64,000 nt of DNA from Luteimonas sp. J29 (GCF_000472505.1 NZ_AWZR01000004.1:191971-255970), one strand, 5' to 3'; positions 53,416 through 63,596 are shown, counted from the stretch's first letter. Numbers and translations: made by a program. Notes: generated from the letters alone by a model not told the origin.

Positions 53416-55079
53416 GCACGCTGCTGCGCGCCGCGCGCATCGGCCGGGTGCTGCTGCGCTACCGCCTCGACGACCTGTTCGACGACACCCCGGCCGAGCG
53501 CTGGCTCAAGCTGATGCGGCCGTTCGTGCCGCGCGCCGCCGGCGACATCGCCGCGCGCTCGCGCGGCGCGCGCCTGCGCCTGGCGCTGCAGGAGCTGGGG
53601 CCGATCTTCGTCAAGTTCGGCCAGATCCTGTCCACCCGCCGCGACCTGCTGCCGCCCGACCTGGTCGACGAGCTGGCCCTGCTCCAGGACCAGGTGGCGC
53701 CGTTCGACGGCGACACCGCGCGCTCGATCGTGGAATCCGAACTGCAGGCGCCGGTGGACGTCCTGTTCGCCTCCTTCGACACCGAGCCGCTGGCCTCGGC
53801 CTCGATCGCCCAGGTCCACGCCGCCACCCTGCATCCGGTCGGCGACGCGCCGCCGCGCGAGGTGGTGGTGAAGGTGCTGCGCCCGGGCATCGACCGCCGC
53901 ATCGCGCAGGACGTGGGCCTGCTGCGCAGCCTCGCCGCGCTGGTCGACCGCACCCATCCCAACGCCGACAAGATCCGCCCGCGCGAGGTCGTGGCCGAGA
54001 TCGAGAACACGCTGGCGGCCGAGCTCGACCTGCAGCGCGAGGGCGCCAACGCCTCGGTCCTGCGCCGCAACTGGCTGCACTCGCCCGATCTCTACGTGCC
54101 CGAGCCGATCTGGAGCCACACCACCCAGCGCGTGCTCACGCTCGAACGCGTGCGCGGCATCAACAGCGACGACATCGCCGCGCTCGACGCCGCCGGCATC
54201 GACCGCAAGGCGCTCGCGGCCAAGGGCGTGCGGGTGTTCTACACCCAGGTGTTCCGCGACAACTTCTTCCACGCCGACGCCCACGCCGGCAACATCTGGG
54301 TCGATCCCGACCGCCGCGACAACCCGCGCTTCATCGCCCTGGACTTCGGGATCATGGGCCAGCTCTCGAGCGCGGACCAGTACTACCTCGCCGAGAACTT
54401 CATGGCGATCTTCAACCGCGACTACCGCCGGGTCGCGGAGCTGCACGTCGAGGCCGGCTGGATGCCGGCGCACATCCGGATCGAGGAGCTCGAGGCCGCG
54501 GCGCGCGCGGTGTGCGAGCCGTATTTCACCCGGCCGCTGGCGGAGATCTCGCTGGGCGAGGTGCTGGGCAAGCTGTTCCGCACCGCGCGCCGCTACGAGC
54601 TGACCCTGCAGCCGCAGCTGATCCTGATGCAGAAGACCCTGCTCACGATCGAGGGCATCGGCCGCCTGCTCGACCCGAAGATCGACATCTGGGCGGTGGC
54701 GCGCCCGGTGCTGGAGCGGATCCTGGCCGAGCGCTACAGCCCGCAGCGGCTGGCCGCCGAGTTCCGCCGCCGGGTGCCGGAGATGATGACCCGCGCGCCC
54801 GAAGTGCCGCGGCTGCTGCATGCCTGGCTGGAGCAGCAGGTCGAGGGCCGGCACGAGCTGCAGATGCGCTCGCCGGACGTGGTGGCGATCAGCCATGCGC
54901 TGCGCGGCATGCAGCGCAGCATCGTGGCCGCGATCCTCGGCGTGGGGCTGCTGATCGTCGCCGCGGTACTGTACGCGCTCGAGGCCGGCGGCCCCGCCTT
55001 CCTCGGCGTGCCCCTGTCGTCGTGGGTGGCCGGCATCGGCGGCCTGTGGGCGATCCGCGCCGCGCTGCCCCGCCGCTGA
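53412..55079 (+). CDS. ubiB: ubiquinone biosynthesis kinase-like protein UbiB
   Basis: A 555-residue ADCK/ABC1-family atypical kinase needed for ubiquinone synthesis. The family motif [16 protein letters not shown] (about 69-84), the Ala-rich nucleotide loop ASASIAQVH, the catalytic loop [11 protein letters not shown] and DFGIMG are present. Two membrane helices close the C-terminus (about 498-548). The TTG start at 53412 overlaps the ubiJ stop and gives the family N-terminus [17 protein letters not shown]. Confidence 0.94.
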   Translation: MSTLLRAARIGRVLLRYRLDDLFDDTPAERWLKLMRPFVPRAAGDIAARSRGARLRLALQELGPIFVKFGQILSTRRDLLPPDLVDELALLQDQVAPFDGDTARSIVESELQAPVDVLFASFDTEPLASASIAQVHAATLHPVGDAPPREVVVKVLRPGIDRRIAQDVGLLRSLAALVDRTHPNADKIRPREVVAEIENTLAAELDLQREGANASVLRRNWLHSPDLYVPEPIWSHTTQRVLTLERVRGINSDDIAALDAAGIDRKALAAKGVRVFYTQVFRDNFFHADAHAGNIWVDPDRRDNPRFIALDFGIMGQLSSADQYYLAENFMAIFNRDYRRVAELHVEAGWMPAHIRIEELEAAARAVCEPYFTRPLAEISLGEVLGKLFRTARRYELTLQPQLILMQKTLLTIEGIGRLLDPKIDIWAVARPVLERILAERYSPQRLAAEFRRRVPEMMTRAPEVPRLLHAWLEQQVEGRHELQMRSPDVVAISHALRGMQRSIVAAILGVGLLIVAAVLYALEAGGPAFLGVPLSSWVAGIGGLWAIRAALPRR

Positions 55080-55094
55080 TCCGCCCGCGGCGCC

Positions 55095-55481
55095 TCATGC
55101 GCCGCGCCGCCGCTCCCGGCCCAGCCACGCGCCCGCGAGTCCCTGCAGCGGCAGCCCGGCGAGCGCGCCGATGGAGAACCATGCGGGGAAGTCGTCACCC
55201 GCGTCCAGCATCCACCAGAGCGCCCCCACGCCAAGCGCGGCGAAGAACGCGAGGACGTGCCGTCCCCTGGCCGCCGGCGCGAGCGCGGCGGCCGCCCACG
55301 CCGCCGCGATCCCGCCCAGCCACAGCCAGGCCAGGTCCGCGGCCAGTCGTGCATCGCCGGCCGCGAACGCCGGGATCGCGCCGGACACGCGCGATCCGCC
55401 GGCGTTGACCAGCACCAGGGCGACGGTCGCCGCGGCCAGCGCCAGCGCGCTGCGCAGCAGGGTAGTGGGCATGTTCGCCAT
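55095..55481 (-). CDS. small integral membrane protein, unknown
   Basis: A 128-residue protein with four predicted membrane helices (for example TLLRSALALAAATVALVLV, LAWLWLGGIAAAWAAAALA, VLAFFAALGVGALWWML, SIGALAGLPLQGLAGAWLG). No family is recognised. The ATG at 55481 (MANMPTTLL) is used; the open frame upstream has no hydrophobic or conserved features. It is convergent with ubiB (15 bp between stops). Confidence 0.7.
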   Translation of the reverse strand: MANMPTTLLRSALALAAATVALVLVNAGGSRVSGAIPAFAAGDARLAADLAWLWLGGIAAAWAAAALAPAARGRHVLAFFAALGVGALWWMLDAGDDFPAWFSIGALAGLPLQGLAGAWLGRERRRGA

Positions 55482-55653
55482 CGGGCGGTCGGGGATGCGG
55501 AGGCTGCAGCGTACACGCGGCAACGGCGAGGACCCGCTCCGGAAGGCGCGGTGGCGGGCGCAGTCGTTGACCTGGCGTGCACGTTTCCTTCGCGCTGGCT
55601 GAGCGCCGCGCCGCCTAGGCTTCCGGATCCAACCCCCAAGCAGGAGCAGGTCC

Positions 55654-56223
55654 ATGAGCCAGCTGACAGGCAAGCGCGTCGCCATCCTCGCCGCCGACGG
55701 GTTCGAGCAGTCGGAACTGTTCGAGCCGCTGGAAGCGCTGAAGGCGCAGGGCGCGACCGTCGAGGTGGTCTCGCCCGGCGACGGCCCGCTGCAGGGTTTC
55801 GAACACTTCGAGAAGGGCCGCCAGGTGCAGGTGGACGTGGGCCTGGACGACGCCGATGCCGGCGACTACGACGCGCTGGTGGTGCCCGGTGGCCTGTTCA
55901 ACCCCGATGCCCTGCGCGCCAACGGGCGCGCGCTCGAGTTCGCCCGCGGCTTCTTCGCCATGGGCAAGCCGGTGGGCGCGATCTGCCACGGTCCTTGGGT
56001 ACTGGCCGATGCCGACGTGCTCGACGGCCGCACCGTCACCTCGGTGCCGAACATCCGACGCGACATCGAACGCGCCGGGGCGACGTGGGTCGACGAGGAA
56101 GTGGTCGTGGACGCGGGGCTGGTCACCAGCCGCACGCCCGAAGACCTGCCCGCGTTCTGCGCCAAGCTGGTCGAGGAGGTCGCCGAGGGCCGGCACCGCG
56201 GCCAGGCGCGCTCGGCGGCGTAG
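55654..56223 (+). CDS. PfpI/DJ-1 family protein (glyoxalase- or protease-like)
   Basis: A 189-residue DJ-1/PfpI-type protein. The nucleophile Cys sits in the elbow GAICHGPW (near residue 112), after GDYDALVVPGGLFNPDAL; an acidic residue near the start (DGFEQSELFEPL) matches the Glu of the active site. PfpI relatives are reported as glyoxalase III, deglycase or intracellular peptidases, and the specific activity cannot be told. The ATG at 55654 has AGGAG 9-13 bp upstream. Confidence 0.9.
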   Translation: MSQLTGKRVAILAADGFEQSELFEPLEALKAQGATVEVVSPGDGPLQGFEHFEKGRQVQVDVGLDDADAGDYDALVVPGGLFNPDALRANGRALEFARGFFAMGKPVGAICHGPWVLADADVLDGRTVTSVPNIRRDIERAGATWVDEEVVVDAGLVTSRTPEDLPAFCAKLVEEVAEGRHRGQARSAA

Positions 56224-56243
56224 CGCGCATCCCGTCACGACCC

Positions 56244-56376
56244 TGTAGGAGCGGCTTCAGCCGCGACCGGGCAGCGTCGGGTGCCGGGTGGCCTGCGCAG
56301 CCGCGGCGCGACGTGGCCGCGTGTGCCTGCGGGCAGGTCCGGCGCGGTTCCTGTCGCGGCTGAAGCCGCTCCTACA
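56244..56376. repeat. pair of inverted REP elements (REPIN-like)
   Basis: TGTAGGAGCGGCTTCAGCCG (56244-56270) and its inverse (56354-56376) face each other with 83 bp between them, a REPIN arrangement. The right-hand copy provides the TAG stop codon of the CheX-like gene. The same element occurs singly at 45656-45681. Confidence 0.75.
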
Positions 56377-57229
56377 GGGGGCGGGCCAGCAGCAACACGA
56401 AGTCGCCGAGCTGCGAGCCGAGCAGGACGGCAATGCTGCGTTCGCGGTCGCCGACCAGGTCCCGGGCCGGCGTGCCGTGGTCCGGCGGCAGGGCGCGGTA
56501 GCGGGCGTCGTCGTCGGGCAGCACCTCGCGCACCGCGTAGCCCATCAGCACGTTGACCATCTCGCCCAGCGCGTCGAGCGCGAGCGCGTCGTCGCAGGCC
56601 TCCGGCGCCACCCCGAGCAGGGCGCGCGCCAGCGCATGCGCGGTCTCCAGGTCGCAGGCCAGGCCGATGTCGAACGGATGCGTGCCCTCGACCCGGACGT
56701 GGACCGTGCACGGCCACATCCCCAGCTGTTGCGGCGCGAGCACCGTCGCCGCCTGGCACTGGGCGCCGAGCATGCGCGGGAACAGCCGCGCGCACAGTTC
56801 GATCACGCGCGAGGCGAGCTCTCCCTGCGGATGACTGGCGACCACCCGGTCGAGCGCGTTGCGCGCGTTCACCTGTTCGGCGCGGTGCGCGGCGAGTTCC
56901 CGTTCCAGGCGGTCGGCGTCGATCGCGCCCTGTTCCAGCAGCACCTGGCCGATGAGCTTGCGTCCGGCGCGCTGCGCCTCCAGCAGGGCCTCGAGCTGGG
57001 CCTGGTCGAGCAGCCCCATCTCCAGCGCGATGTCGCCGAAGCGCCGGTCCTCCACGCGCTGGCGCTGGTGGATGCGCCGCGCCTGGGCCTCGTCCAGCAG
57101 TCCGCGCTGCACGGCCAGCTCGCCGAGCAGCGGGTTGGAGGCGCGCTGCGCCTGGATCGCGGCCAGCAGCTGCGGCGCGCTGATCGCGCCGCGCTCGAGC
57201 AGGAACTGGCCCAGGAATTTCGCCGCCAT
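56372..57229 (-). CDS. CheX-like phosphatase with N-terminal GspE-N-like repeats
   Basis: A 285-residue protein. The N-terminal 110 residues hold three copies of a short GspE-N-like repeat (GQFLLERGAISAPQLLAAIQ, GELAVQRGLLDEAQARRIHQ, GDIALEMGLLDQAQLEALLE and a partial fourth). The rest resembles the CheX/CheC-type phosphatase fold, with the ExxN motif in GEMVNVLMGYAV. Such proteins dephosphorylate CheY-like regulators; a CheY-like gene follows 31 bp away on its upstream side. The protein ends LLLARPL with its TAG inside a REP element. The start is ATG 57229. Confidence 0.82.
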   Translation of the reverse strand: MAAKFLGQFLLERGAISAPQLLAAIQAQRASNPLLGELAVQRGLLDEAQARRIHQRQRVEDRRFGDIALEMGLLDQAQLEALLEAQRAGRKLIGQVLLEQGAIDADRLERELAAHRAEQVNARNALDRVVASHPQGELASRVIELCARLFPRMLGAQCQAATVLAPQQLGMWPCTVHVRVEGTHPFDIGLACDLETAHALARALLGVAPEACDDALALDALGEMVNVLMGYAVREVLPDDDARYRALPPDHGTPARDLVGDRERSIAVLLGSQLGDFVLLLARPL

Positions 57230-57260
57230 CGTCCGATCCCCCGTATGCGTGGCCAGCCGC

Positions 57261-57629
57261 TCAGGCCAGCGCCTGGTGCAGCACGCGTTCCATCGCCTCG
57301 GGGTCGATGGGCTTCTGCAGGTAGGAGCGCGCGCCGATGCGCAGGCACTCCTCGATGTCGCTCTGCGCGCCGAGCGAGCTCAGGATCACCACCCGCGCCT
57401 GCGGGTCGTGTTCGAGGATGCGGGCGAGCGCCTGGCGTCCGTCGCATTCGGGCATGACGAGGTCGAGCAGGACCAGGTCGGGGCGCAGCGCCTGGTACCG
57501 TTCCAGCGCCTGCAGGCCGTTGCCGGCCTCGCCCACCACCTCGAATCCTGCCTCCTCCAGCTGTCCGGCGGCGAGCATGCGCAGGGCGCGCGAGTCGTCG
57601 CACAGCAGCACGGTGGGTCGTGAGGTCAT
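57261..57629 (-). CDS. single-domain CheY-like response regulator
   Basis: A 122-residue receiver domain without output. The acidic pocket is LLCDDSRA, the phosphoacceptor Asp lies in VLLDLVMPE (near 56), the Ser/Thr switch is in ILSSLGAQ and Lys in LQKPID. It probably works with the CheX-like protein encoded 31 bp downstream, which could reset it. The kinase is not encoded nearby. ATG 57629 is used. Confidence 0.92.
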   Translation of the reverse strand: MTSRPTVLLCDDSRALRMLAAGQLEEAGFEVVGEAGNGLQALERYQALRPDLVLLDLVMPECDGRQALARILEHDPQARVVILSSLGAQSDIEECLRIGARSYLQKPIDPEAMERVLHQALA

Positions 57630-57757
57630 CGGTCTCCTCCCCAGTCCGATCCCGGGCCCGGATGGGCCTTTGTTCCATCGGTAACGGAAGCCGGCGGGGA
57701 TTCTTTAGCGACGCCGCGGGCCCTCCGTCGCCGCAGGCGGGCGCCGGACGGTGCGCC

Positions 57758-60700
57758 TCAATCGCTCTCGTGGCGGTAGTTGACCGAGGTGCGGGTCTCG
57801 AGCGTGCTCGATTCGATCTCGACGTCGAAGCCGCGACGCAGCAGGTACTTGAGCGTGAGCACCTGGCCGGTGCCGAGCAGGGAGACGCCGAAGCCCAGGT
57901 ACAGCCGCGGCGAGATCTGCTTGCCGATGCCCAGCACGCTGCCCCCGAGCGCGCGCGATTCGGACACGCCGGCATCGTCCAGGCCCAGCTTCGCGCCGAG
58001 CTGGCCGGCGAGCATGCTGCCGCCGGCGGTGAGCGCCGCGGCCGCGGCGTCGAGCTGCTGGCCCTCGGCGGCGCTCAGGTTCGACAGCGGTCGGCCGAGC
58101 GCGAGGTAGGACAGCGCCTGCGACTCGTCGCTGGACGGATCGGTCCACACCCGCGCCTGCGGCGAGGACGCACGCCCGGTGACGTTGATGCCGGCGGTGA
58201 CGCCGTAGGCCTCGACCTTGCGCTCGGCGCGGATGTCGAGCAGCGGGTCCGACACCGGGCCATTGAAGGACAGCCGCCCGCGGGTGATCCGCAGCCGCTG
58301 GCCGTAGGCGCTGTACACGCCGCCGACCTCGAGCGTGCCGTTGCCGGTCATCTCGCGCCCGGGCTGGGCGCGCGCGCGCAGGCTGCCGCCGAGGGTGCCG
58401 TCGAGGCCGAAGCCGCGCAGGCGCACGTCCTCGCCCATCGCCAGGGTGAGGTCGAGCTGCAGCGGCGAGGACGCTCCGCGTTCCGGATCGACCGGGTCGA
58501 GCACCACCACGTCGGGCGAGGCGGACACGCCCTGGTCCAGCCGCTCCAGGTCGATCACCGCGCTGGGCACGGTGACCGTGCCGGTCACGCGCAACGGCTG
58601 GCGCGCGGCGTAGCGCAGCTCGACGTCGGGATCGGCGACCACGCGCAGGTCGCGGGTATTGGCCAGCAGGACGTTGCTGCCGTGCAGCCGCAGCCGCAGC
58701 GGCGCGCCGGCGTCGCGCCAGCCCAGTTCGCCGTCGACCAGCAGCCGGCCCTCGCCCGAGCGCGCGCCGCCGCTGATGCGCGCGCTGCCGTCGGCCTGCG
58801 CCTGCAGGCGCACGTCGCCTTCCTCGAGCAGGATGCCCAGCGCCGGCAGCTCGGTGCTGAAGTCCGCGAGCCGCGCCTGGCCGGCGAGCGCGGGCTGGGC
58901 GCGCGTGCCCGCCAGCTGCAGGTCGGCGGTGAGCCGGCCGGCGGGTTCGACGATGTCCGGCGAGAACAGTTCCAGCCAGGTCAGCTCATCGGTGTCGACC
59001 TCGATCGTGCCCGACAGCGGCGAGCCCGGATCCCAGCCGGTGGCCACGCGCGCGGTGATCCGGCCGTCGTCGTTGAGGGCCGCGGCGAGCTCGGCCTGCA
59101 GCCGCGCCGGATCGAAGCTGGCGTCGAAGCGCAGGTTGCCCAGCTGCAGCAGGTCGCGCCGCGAACGCTGGCTGCTGCGCAGGCCCGCGTCGGCCGAGCG
59201 CAGGGCCACGCGGCCCTGCCAGGCGCGGCCGGCGGGACGCACCTCGCCGTCGAGGTCGATGTCGCCGCGCAGGCTCCAGCGGCGGCCGCCCTCGCGCTCG
59301 GGCAGGTAGGGCTCGACCAGCGCCAGCGGCAGCTGCACCGCTTCGACCTGCAACCCGCTGCGCGGCCACTGCGCCTGCGCGCACAGCGAGCCGCCGCCCT
59401 CGGCGACGAAGCAGCTGCGCGACAGCGACCACGCGGCGCCGGCCACCGCGTAGCTTGCCGGCGACTGCAGCCGCCAGGCCGCGCCGCGCACCGGCGCCAG
59501 CTGCAGGGTGGAGACCTCGCCGCGCCAGCCGCTGCCGCGGCGCGCGGCGGTGCCGCGCAAGTCGAGCGTGCCGATCGCGCCGCTGCGCGCGGACGCCTCC
59601 AGGCGCAGGTCCTCGACCGCGCCCGCGGCATCGACGTGCAGGGCGTCCAGCGCGAGGCCCGCGTCCACGCCGGCCGCGTCGAGCACCAGCGCACCATCGC
59701 CGCGCGACCACGGCAGGCGGCCACGCAGGGTGAGCGACGAGGCGCCGTAGCCGGCCCAGCGCAGTCCGCTGCCCTGCAGGTCGGCCTCGATGTCGGGCGC
59801 CTGGCGCGGGCCGCGTGCGCGCAGCGTGCCGCGCAGGCTGCCGGCGGCGTCGGGCAGCAGGTCGGCGAGCTGCAGCGGGGCGAAGCTGGCGTCGAGTTCG
59901 AGCCGTTCGCCGAGGCGGCCTTCGGCCTGCACGCGGCTGTCGCCGAGGCCGAGGTCGGCCTTGCCCTCGAAATCGTTGCGAGGCTTCGATGGCGAGGCGC
60001 CCTGCATCGCGAACCGCGCCTGGCCCGACAGGCGCCGGCCGCGCAGCGATCCGCCCAGGCCGGTGGCGTCGACCTGCAGGTCGATCCCGCCGTCGGCGCG
60101 CTGCTGGCCGGTGCCGGCGAGGCGTCCGTCGACCGCGCCGTCCCAGCCCGACACGAAATAGCCCGGGTCGAAGCCCGCCATCCGCGCCTGGATGTCCCAG
60201 GCCAGCGCCGGCGCCCACGCCACCTCGCCGTTCGCCTCGAGCGCGCCGCCGGGCGCCTGCGCGCGCAGGGTGCGCAGCACCAGCCGGTCGAGGTCGCCGC
60301 GGCCGTCGAGCTCGACGCTGGCGCGCAGGTCGTCGCGGCGGATGTCGCCGGTGCCCGAGACGGTCCAGTCGGCGCTGCGCCCGGCGATCTCCAGCGCGGC
60401 GTCCACGCCGATCGCCGGCGCGGGATCGGCCGGCTGCGGATCCGGGGCCGCCGGCTGGCCGCCGAAGCGCAGGCCCGTGGCTTCCACGGTGAAGCGGAAA
60501 TCGCCGTCGTCGGGCCGGCTGAAGTCGCCGCGGCCGGTGGCGGTGATGCGGCCTTCGAACACGTCCACCACCAGCGGGTGCAGCTCCAGCACCCGCTCGC
60601 GCAGGCGCAGCCTCGACGGCCGCACGACCGCGTGCAGGTCGCCGCGGCGCAACTCGCCCTGCAGGTTGGCATCGCCGCCCTGGCCGTCGGCCTCCAGCGA

Positions 60701-61687
60701 GAACGCCAGCGGCGTGCCGGGCTCGCCGCTGCCGGCGAGCAGGGACGGATCGAGTGCGTCGGTGCGCGCGCGCAGGGTCCAGCGCTTGCCGCGCAGGCCC
60801 ACGTGCGCCCGCAGCGGCTCGGGCGCGCGGCCGCCGATGGCCAGGTCCATGTGGTCGAGGTCGCCGCGCGCGATCAGGCCTACGCGCGGCCGCGGCCGCG
60901 CGAACGGCGCCGGCAGCACCGCGGTGGCGACGAGGTCGGTGCGGTAGTTGTCGCGCGGCGCGTAGCGGCCGTCGGCGCTGAACAGGCCGCGGTCGCTGTC
61001 GACCACCAGCCGGTGCACGCGCAGGTCGTCGCGGCGCGCGTCGAGGCCGCCGCGGATGCTCGCGATGTCGACCAGCGGCGCACCGGCGCGGGTCACGCGC
61101 AGGCCATCGACCCGGATCGCGTCCGACTCCAGCGCCAGCGGCAGGTCGATGCGCGGCAGCACCTCCGGCCAGGTCGGCAGCTCGAACTCCGATTCGGTCA
61201 CCGGCAGGTCGAGCGTGGCCTGTTCGACGTCCAGCGCGTCCAGGCGCAGGCGTCGCCCGACCAGCGGCGTGATCTCCGGGTCCAGCACCACCCGGCGCGC
61301 GGTGAAGGTGAGCACGGCGGGGTCCGCGCAGCCGCCGAACGCGACCGGCTTGCCGTCGACGTCGGGGCAGCTGCGCTGCACGTAGCGCAGGTCGTGGATC
61401 ACCAGCGGCCCGGAGGCCGGGCCTTCGGCGCCCGACCAGGTCAGCTCGGTGCCGGCCGGCAGCAGGCCGGCGATGCGCGCCAGCAGGAAGTCGCGTCCGC
61501 CGAACGTGGCCAGCAGCCAGTACAGCAGCGCCGCGCCGAGCACCAGCAGCGCCGCGGTGCCGATCGCGCTGCGCACGGCGAGCACGCGCATGCGCCGCCG
61601 CCGGCGTTCGCGCAGCTCGGCGATGCGGCGCTCGCGCTCCTCGGGCGTGATGTCGTCGGGCAGCCGCGGCCGGCGTCGCAGGGCCAT
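57758..61687 (-). CDS. tamB: TamB, inner-membrane lipid/outer-membrane protein transport factor
   Basis: A 1,309-residue TamB. One N-terminal membrane helix (about 35-60, AVRSAIGTAALLVLGAALLYWLL) follows a basic cytoplasmic stretch. The remainder is a long beta-taco repeat and a C-terminal DUF490/TamB domain (FDVEIESSTLETRTSVNYR at the end). With TamA it spans the envelope and is linked to phospholipid transport and outer-membrane protein assembly. Its ATG follows the tamA stop by 1 bp, so the pair is translated together. Confidence 0.94.
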   Translation of the reverse strand: MALRRRPRLPDDITPEERERRIAELRERRRRRMRVLAVRSAIGTAALLVLGAALLYWLLATFGGRDFLLARIAGLLPAGTELTWSGAEGPASGPLVIHDLRYVQRSCPDVDGKPVAFGGCADPAVLTFTARRVVLDPEITPLVGRRLRLDALDVEQATLDLPVTESEFELPTWPEVLPRIDLPLALESDAIRVDGLRVTRAGAPLVDIASIRGGLDARRDDLRVHRLVVDSDRGLFSADGRYAPRDNYRTDLVATAVLPAPFARPRPRVGLIARGDLDHMDLAIGGRAPEPLRAHVGLRGKRWTLRARTDALDPSLLAGSGEPGTPLAFSLEADGQGGDANLQGELRRGDLHAVVRPSRLRLRERVLELHPLVVDVFEGRITATGRGDFSRPDDGDFRFTVEATGLRFGGQPAAPDPQPADPAPAIGVDAALEIAGRSADWTVSGTGDIRRDDLRASVELDGRGDLDRLVLRTLRAQAPGGALEANGEVAWAPALAWDIQARMAGFDPGYFVSGWDGAVDGRLAGTGQQRADGGIDLQVDATGLGGSLRGRRLSGQARFAMQGASPSKPRNDFEGKADLGLGDSRVQAEGRLGERLELDASFAPLQLADLLPDAAGSLRGTLRARGPRQAPDIEADLQGSGLRWAGYGASSLTLRGRLPWSRGDGALVLDAAGVDAGLALDALHVDAAGAVEDLRLEASARSGAIGTLDLRGTAARRGSGWRGEVSTLQLAPVRGAAWRLQSPASYAVAGAAWSLSRSCFVAEGGGSLCAQAQWPRSGLQVEAVQLPLALVEPYLPEREGGRRWSLRGDIDLDGEVRPAGRAWQGRVALRSADAGLRSSQRSRRDLLQLGNLRFDASFDPARLQAELAAALNDDGRITARVATGWDPGSPLSGTIEVDTDELTWLELFSPDIVEPAGRLTADLQLAGTRAQPALAGQARLADFSTELPALGILLEEGDVRLQAQADGSARISGGARSGEGRLLVDGELGWRDAGAPLRLRLHGSNVLLANTRDLRVVADPDVELRYAARQPLRVTGTVTVPSAVIDLERLDQGVSASPDVVVLDPVDPERGASSPLQLDLTLAMGEDVRLRGFGLDGTLGGSLRARAQPGREMTGNGTLEVGGVYSAYGQRLRITRGRLSFNGPVSDPLLDIRAERKVEAYGVTAGINVTGRASSPQARVWTDPSSDESQALSYLALGRPLSNLSAAEGQQLDAAAAALTAGGSMLAGQLGAKLGLDDAGVSESRALGGSVLGIGKQISPRLYLGFGVSLLGTGQVLTLKYLLRRGFDVEIESSTLETRTSVNYRHESD

Positions 61688-61688
61688 C

Positions 61689-63500
61689 TCAGAACTCCGT
61701 GCCGATGCTCAGGCCGACGGTGAACGCCGAGTCCGGGTCGTCCAGCCCGCGCGCGATGTCGAGTCGCAGCGGCCCCACCGGCGAGCGCCAGCGCAGGCCG
61801 ACGCCCACGCCGGTGTGCCAGTCCGGCCGGTCGTCGAAGGCGCTGCCGCTGTCGATGAACACCGCCGCGCCCCAGTCCTCGAGGAAGTAGCGCTCGTACT
61901 CGACGCTGGCGGTCACCACGTTGCGCGCCCCGGTGGCCAGATAGCCGGTCTCGTGCAGGTTGCCGGCCTCGTCGCGTTCGTAGCGGGTCAGGCGCGGTCC
62001 CACCTCGCGCCACTCGTAGCCGCGGATGCTGCGGTCGCCGCCGGCGTAGAAGCGCAGGCTCGGCGGCATGTCGACCAGGGCGCTTGTCCAGGTGTAGCCG
62101 GCCTCGGCGCGCAGGATCAGGCGTGCGTCGTCGCCGAGGCCCTTGAAGGTGGTGGCGCGCGCGTGTGCCTGCAGGAAGCTGGCGTCCGACCCCGCGCCTT
62201 CCACGCCGCTGCGCAGCACCAGGGAACCGCCGACGCCGCTGCGCGGGAACACCAGGTTGTCGAGGTTGCGGTAGTCGGCGCGCACCGAGGGGAAGGTGAA
62301 GGTCGCATAGCGGTATTCGGGGTCCACCGCGCGGCCGGCGACGCCGTCGTCGGCGTACAGCCAGCGCTCGCGCAGCACGTGCACCGACGCGACCAGGTCG
62401 AGGTGGCGGTTGTAGCGCCCGCTGCGGCTGCCGACCAGTTCCACCCGCCGGGTGTCGATGTAGTCGGTCTGCTCGTCGTAGGCCTGGGCGCTGACCGTGT
62501 ACCAGCCGTCGCGCCAGGCGAACGCGGGGATGCGGTACTGCAGGGTCAGGGTCTTGCGCTTGCGCGCGTGGTCCACCTGCGCCAGCGCCTTGTGGCCGCG
62601 GGTGTTGACGTAGCGCCGCTCCACGCCCAGGCGCACGCCGGGGCCGCTGTCGGTGCCGTAGCTCACGCCGGCGGTGTAGATGCTGCGCTTGGCCGGGGTG
62701 AGCTTGACCGTCACCGGCACGCGGTTGTCCACCGCCTGGTCCGGATGCGGAGTGATCTCGATGTCGCCGAAGTAGTCCAGGCGCGAGAGCGAGGTGCGCA
62801 GGCGGTCGAGGCGCCCCTGGTGGTAGTACTGGCCTTCCTCCCAGTACACCAGCTTCTCGAGCAGGTCCTGGCGGATGATCGGGCGCTCCTGCTCGATCGT
62901 GGTCGGGCCCATGTCGTAGCGCGGGCCGCTGGTCCAGACCAGCTCGATGTCGGCCGCGTGTTCGGCGCGGGTGACCTCGACCCGGCGCGAGGAGAAGTCG
63001 GCGTCGAAATAGCCGCGCTCGGTCAGGCGGCGGCTGATGCGGATCTTGCTCGCCTCGTAGTCGGCGTGGTTGAAGATGGCGCCTGGCGAGGGGATGAACG
63101 CGTCGATGTCGTCCTGCAGGTAGCGGTCGCGCTGGCCCTCGCCGATGATCGCGATGTCCGAATTGCGCACCCGCACCGGTTCGCCCGGGTCGATGCGCAG
63201 GGTGACCGCCACGGTGCCGTTGTCGCGGTTGCGCTCGACCTCGATCGCCGGGGAGTAGAAGCCGAACGGCTCCAGCGCCTCGCGCGCCTCGGCCTCGGCG
63301 ACCCGCACCAGGTAGCCCAGGCGCCGGCCCGTGACCTCCTGCCCGGCCGCGTCGACCAGCGACAGCGACACGCGCACGTTCTCCTCCATCTCCTCGTCGA
63401 GCCCCACGATCGTGACCGGGCCGACGGTGACCGCATGCGCCGCGCCGCAGGCAAGGAGCGCCAGCAGGGCGAGGGCGGCGATGCGGTGGGGGAGGCGCAT
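61689..63500 (-). CDS. tamA: TamA, Omp85-family outer-membrane protein
   Basis: A 603-residue Omp85 protein with a signal peptide (RIAALALLALLACGAAHA, cleavage near 24), POTRA domains (about 25-270; VTVGPVTIVGLDEEMEENV, and RRLTERGYFDADF) and a C-terminal 16-strand barrel whose signature lies in FYAGGDRSIRGYEW and whose last strand is AFTVGLSIGTEF. It pairs with TamB. ATG 63500 is used because it starts the signal peptide; the open frame upstream runs into low-complexity repeats and is not real. Confidence 0.94.
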   Translation of the reverse strand: MRLPHRIAALALLALLACGAAHAVTVGPVTIVGLDEEMEENVRVSLSLVDAAGQEVTGRRLGYLVRVAEAEAREALEPFGFYSPAIEVERNRDNGTVAVTLRIDPGEPVRVRNSDIAIIGEGQRDRYLQDDIDAFIPSPGAIFNHADYEASKIRISRRLTERGYFDADFSSRRVEVTRAEHAADIELVWTSGPRYDMGPTTIEQERPIIRQDLLEKLVYWEEGQYYHQGRLDRLRTSLSRLDYFGDIEITPHPDQAVDNRVPVTVKLTPAKRSIYTAGVSYGTDSGPGVRLGVERRYVNTRGHKALAQVDHARKRKTLTLQYRIPAFAWRDGWYTVSAQAYDEQTDYIDTRRVELVGSRSGRYNRHLDLVASVHVLRERWLYADDGVAGRAVDPEYRYATFTFPSVRADYRNLDNLVFPRSGVGGSLVLRSGVEGAGSDASFLQAHARATTFKGLGDDARLILRAEAGYTWTSALVDMPPSLRFYAGGDRSIRGYEWREVGPRLTRYERDEAGNLHETGYLATGARNVVTASVEYERYFLEDWGAAVFIDSGSAFDDRPDWHTGVGVGLRWRSPVGPLRLDIARGLDDPDSAFTVGLSIGTEF

Positions 63501-63596
63501 CGGGGGAGGATACCCAAGCAGTGTCGAAAGACGTTTAACGGATCCAGGCTGGAACGATGGGAAGGTGCATGCGTCGCGCGGGTGCCCCCACCCCGA

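Noticed and set aside
57620..61723. A 1,367-codon plus-strand frame opposite tamB
   Set aside because: Its composition is Arg/Ala/Gln-rich with no domains and tracks the codons of tamB on the other strand, a usual artefact in high-GC genomes.
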